NCBI GenBank assembly: GCA_027924585.1
Contig: BSBM01001662.1
Location: 1,178,001-1,242,000, forward strand
Reading direction: 5' to 3'
Length of the DNA: 64,000 nucleotides
Source of the DNA: Larix kaempferi
Taxonomy: Eukaryota > Streptophyta > Pinopsida > Pinales > Pinaceae
Shown: positions 60,599 to 64,000 of the stretch, piece after piece
Numbering within the stretch: position 1 is the stretch's first letter
How the letters are laid out: the number at the start of each line of letters is the position of its first letter
Translations under genes and position numbers: made by a program
Notes under the pieces: generated by a model
What the model saw: only the letters and a program-made list of their open reading frames with translations
What the model was told of the DNA's origin: nothing
Database searches by the model: none

Positions 60599-62773
60599 AT
60601 GACTTCGCACGAGGAATACGGAGAACAGCCAGAAGGAAATGAGCAGGCACGAACAGAAGAACATTCGGAAGCAAGTCAGGTATTAGAAACCATGAGAAGC
60701 TTGATCGTGGAGATACAAAGCTTCAAGGAAGACAATGAACAACTAAAGAAAGCTCAGGAAAAGCAGCAAGAAATCAATGAGATTTTGCTGCAAAGTCTTC
60801 ATGAAAGGAATAATGGGGAAAAACAAAAGGAGGAAACCAAGAGGAAAGAAGAAACTGACGAAAACGCTGAGAAAAAAGGGAACTCTTCCAACGAGACCCA
60901 GAAATCTGAACATCAAGACAAGACCATGGGAAAGAGAAAAGTTGACCACCTGGAGGGTGAATTCAAAAAGATAAAGCCTACCAGCTTTGATGGAGAATCA
61001 AAAACTGGCGAAGAAGCAGAGGCCTGGCTGCTGGATATAAAAAAATACTTTCAAATTTACAATTACTCCAGCAATATGAAAGTCAGAATGGTTGTGTACA
61101 ATCTGAAGGGAAAGGCCAGCATATGGTGGCAAGACCTTAAGATTTCCCAGGGACTGAAAGAAAAGAACCTTGAATGATCAGAATTCAAGAAATATTTCAA
61201 GAAACAGTACTTATCAGAAAGTTATTATGAAAGAAAAACCAAGGAAGTCTACGAATTGAAACTGGTTCAAATGACAATGGAAGATCTTATCAATAAATTT
61301 CTAGACCTGTTGCGGTTCGTTCCCTATATCAAGGAATAAAAATTAAAGGTACAGCGGTTCTTAAGCTGTCTGCCGCAGTCCTATAAAGATCGATTTGAGT
61401 TCGACAATCCAAGAACTTTAGACGAAGCATTAAGGAAGGCCAGACTATGTTTTGAGCCATACAAACAAAGGACTGATACTTCTAAAGCATGGAAGGATAT
61501 GAAACAGGAAAAGTTTAACCAGCGGAAGAAAGGTTTCAAACCCCCTCCTTTCAGGAACATGCCCAAAAACTTCCAGGGAAATTCATTTCCCAAGAATGAA
61601 CAGTTACAGCAGAAAAATTTTAAACCCCCTAACATGGGAATAAAAGGAAGTACCAGTATCCCTAAAGAACCCTTGAAGTGTTGGCAATGTGGTGAAGCCC
61701 ATTTACGCAGGAATTGTCCCCAATACAATGAAACAAACAGGGTACTGCATAATATGCAAGAAGCATCCACAGTGGGAGACATTGGGAAAAGTTATCACCG
61801 AATTAATGCAGCCTTGGAAGACCGACAGGCAGATCATCAATCTGCAATTGTGGAAATTGAAGGTAAAATTTCTAACCATGCTTGTACTATTTTAATTGAC
61901 CCTGGAGCAACTTTAAGCTACATCACTCCCAAGATGATGGAGCACTCTCAACTCACCAAGGTAAAGCACCCAAAACCCTGGTTAGTTCAGTTAGCTACAG
62001 GAGCAAAGAGGAAAGTAACTGAATATATATCTGATTGTGAACTTCAAATACAGGACCACAAAACAAAGATTAATTTAAATGTGTTGCCTTTAGGATCATA
62101 CGACATGATAATAGGTATGGACTGGCTTGAAAAATATAAAGTAGTACTGAACTGCTTTACCAAAAACTTTACCTACATTGCGGAAGACCAAACTTTAAGA
62201 ACAGTGAATGGAAAACAGAAACCTGTCTCTGTTAGGCAGATTTCTGCTATGCAGTTAAAGAAGTGCATGAGAAAAGGATGCAAGATTTACGCTGTACGAG
62301 TATCTGATTTACTCCTCAATGGGAGCCAAGCTTCCATAGCAGAACATCCTGTCCTAGGCGAGTTCCTAGACGTATTTCCAGAAGAAATACCGGGGTTACC
62401 CCCTCAACGAGAAATAGATTTTTCCATTGAACTTTTACCAGGATCTGCACCAGTGTCAAAGGTGCCTTATAGGATGAGTATTCCAGAATTAACAGAATTA
62501 AAGATTCAGATTCAAGAACTACTAGACAAAGGGTATATAAGACCTAGTGTGTCGCCTTGGGGTGCACCGGTCCTTTTTGTGAAGAAAAAAGATGGGACTC
62601 TAAGACTATGTATTGACTATAGACAACTGAATAAGGTAACTGTTCCTCATGATCGTTCAAATCAACAAAACCAGCTTCAAAAAAATTCCACGGCAGGGAA
62701 AACTGCTAAATCATTTCAACCCCGAAGTTGTAGTGTTATCACCATTCTGGAGACCAACATAATAGAACTCTAA
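60599..62773 (+). pseudogene. gag-pol: array unit 5: GypB gag-protease-partial RT
   Basis: Closest to unit 2, but the A run at 61039-61045 has seven As, so gag reads on in frame through [12 protein letters not shown] to WWQDLK. It then meets the TGA at 61175-61177 shared with unit 2. A private TAA at 61337-61339 follows (GAA-GAA to GAA-TAA). The rest is open to 62773. Confidence 0.9.
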
Positions 62774-63830
62774 TTCGAAACCAGAAGTGAAATAAGCAAG
62801 CTCGTGGAGATTAACACTTTTCAAGAACCATGAAACCCTTACGGTCATTCAGGTGTGCAGGTGGCACTGTTACATTCCATCTCCTTTATTGAGGTCACAT
62901 GGCCCTGTCCTTTCTCCATTTCCTTGGCAGGCTTAGAGAAATACTACTGGCATCGTACAGACGTCGTTCATTAAGATCATTTAATTGATAAGAAAACCCT
63001 GCATAGTGCGATCAGCTCTATGTGCCATCCAGCTACCATTTCGGTTAAAAACTTTAAGTTCCATAGTTGTAATACGATTCATTGATTATAGTTGGATAAT
63101 GAACTATAAAAATATTGGTGATCTGGTAAAAATCCAAGGGGATGCTTTGGGATCCTCCCTTTGAACATCTCATTGGGTTTTTGGTTTGAATTGTCCAAAA
63201 ACCTCCTCTTTTATAATTCGCATAATGTGGAAGAATTATATCCTCCTTAATGTGTAAACACCTTTGCAGAAAACCCACCTTTTGGTATAGAGTGCTAGTG
63301 ATGAAAACCCTCGTGATCGAGCTTGGTTATATACCTTATGTCTTCGACAAAGTTGTTTATGCAAATAGAATATTGTCCTTAAAGAATTGAGTTTGATGGC
63401 ATTGCAACATCTTGTTTTCAAATTTGAAGGTCACTAGCCATGCAGTAGGCAAGCAATGAAAGTATCCAGATTAACTGTTTTATACCTAAGTCATATGAAA
63501 TTTCTAATGGTAGAAGTGTACCTGCAAATCAACATGGATTTGTGTTAGCCGTAGCTAAGTAAGTGGCATAACAACAAGTAATACCCTTCTAAACTTTGGG
63601 AAGGACTCGAGGGTAAGCAGTTTAGTAAGTTTAGCAATGAATTTCTTTTATTAGTTAAATTCGATTATCAAAAAAAAAAAAAAATTTGGGGATACATTAC
63701 ATATGGTATCAGAGCCAAGTTCAACCCTGTCGACTTGGAAACACCTAACTTCTGTTGAACATGAAAATATAAAAATTTTCTAATAGTATATTCGGCTGTT
63801 GTATGCATATGTTTCAGTTTGATTTTTCAG

Positions 63831-64000
63831 ATGACTTCGCACGAGGAATACGGAGAACGGCCTGAAGGAAATGAGCAGGCACGAACAGAAGAACATTCTG
63901 AAGCAAGTCAGGTATTAGAAACCATGAGAAGCTTGATCCTGGAGATACAAAGCTTCAAGGTAGACAATGAACAACTAAAGAAAGCTCAGGAAAAGCAGCA
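63831..64000 (+). pseudogene. gag-pol: array unit 6: GypB gag start, cut by the window edge
   Basis: The ATG at 63831 is exactly 9700 bp after that of unit 3, and GERPEGNE and LILEIQSF match unit 3. The remainder lies beyond the window. Confidence 0.88.

Larger units (their letters stand above)
46476..64000 (+). repeat. tandem array of ~3233-bp GypB-derived units
   Basis: Units start with TGTTCCTCATGAT at 46476, 49709, 52942, 56174, 59409 and 62641. Spacings are 3233, 3233, 3232, 3235 and 3232 bp. Each is LTR tail (1061 bp), primer site, gag, protease and the beginning of reverse transcriptase. The RT reading frame is joined at LNKVT to LTR sequence. The native LTR context before the joint is GGAGATGTTCC and the RT side is GGTAACTGTT, so four bases (TGTT) are shared. 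The window ends inside unit 6. Confidence 0.95.

Overview
The window looks like repeat-dense nuclear DNA of a land plant with a large genome. The evidence is LTR retrotransposons primed by initiator tRNA-Met (TGGTATCAGAGC sites), LTRs of 3.6 to 4.3 kb, GT-AG introns of 87-121 nt, an AT-rich background and almost no host genes. A gymnosperm would fit, but nothing here proves it. No organellar, bacterial or CRISPR features were seen. Many open frames in this window begin at non-ATG codons, so starts below were moved to ATG.

Layout. Positions 1-6373 are AT-rich flank with several local tandem duplications and one plausible small host gene (membrane protein, 1328-1825, minus strand, with a TATA box). 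From 6374 to 43965 lies a decayed Ty3/gypsy element, GypA. It has a 4.25 kb 5' LTR, a gag-pol relic with in-frame stops (29983-34136) and a 3' LTR, and three other elements are nested in it. (i) The 5' LTR is split at 6641/25855 by a 19.2 kb DNA transposon-like element (6642-25850) with terminal inverted repeats and a 4-bp ACAA target duplication. (ii) The 3' LTR is split at 35317/42549 by a degenerate Ty1/copia element on the minus strand (35318-42548). (iii) The 3' LTR is split again at 43965 by a second gypsy family, GypB.

The 19.2 kb element is the most unusual object. Near both ends, and again upstream of its first gene, it carries arrays of a palindromic 14-mer (consensus AACGCGTACGCGTT) at an exact 26-bp spacing (5, 3 and 4 copies). 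It holds a transposase-like gene that seems to lack its catalytic core (about 11968-13888, plus strand) and an apparently intact seven-exon gene of unknown function on the minus strand (21482-19324, 512 aa, every intron phase 0). It also holds a 2.5 kb CAT-repeat block between purine-rich stretches, a GC-rich 358-bp satellite, and other minisatellites. The two genes converge.

From 46476 to the right edge, GypB has become a tandem array of about 3233-bp units. Each unit is the last 1061 bp of its LTR, the primer site, gag, protease and the first part of reverse transcriptase, joined back to the LTR at a TGTT microhomology. Units 1-2-3 match units 4-5-6, so the array has a trimeric higher-order repeat of about 9700 bp. 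It runs off the window.

Apart from the small membrane protein and perhaps the seven-exon gene, nothing looks like working cellular coding sequence. The order of insertion (GypA first, then the others into its LTRs) can be read directly from the interrupted LTR copies.
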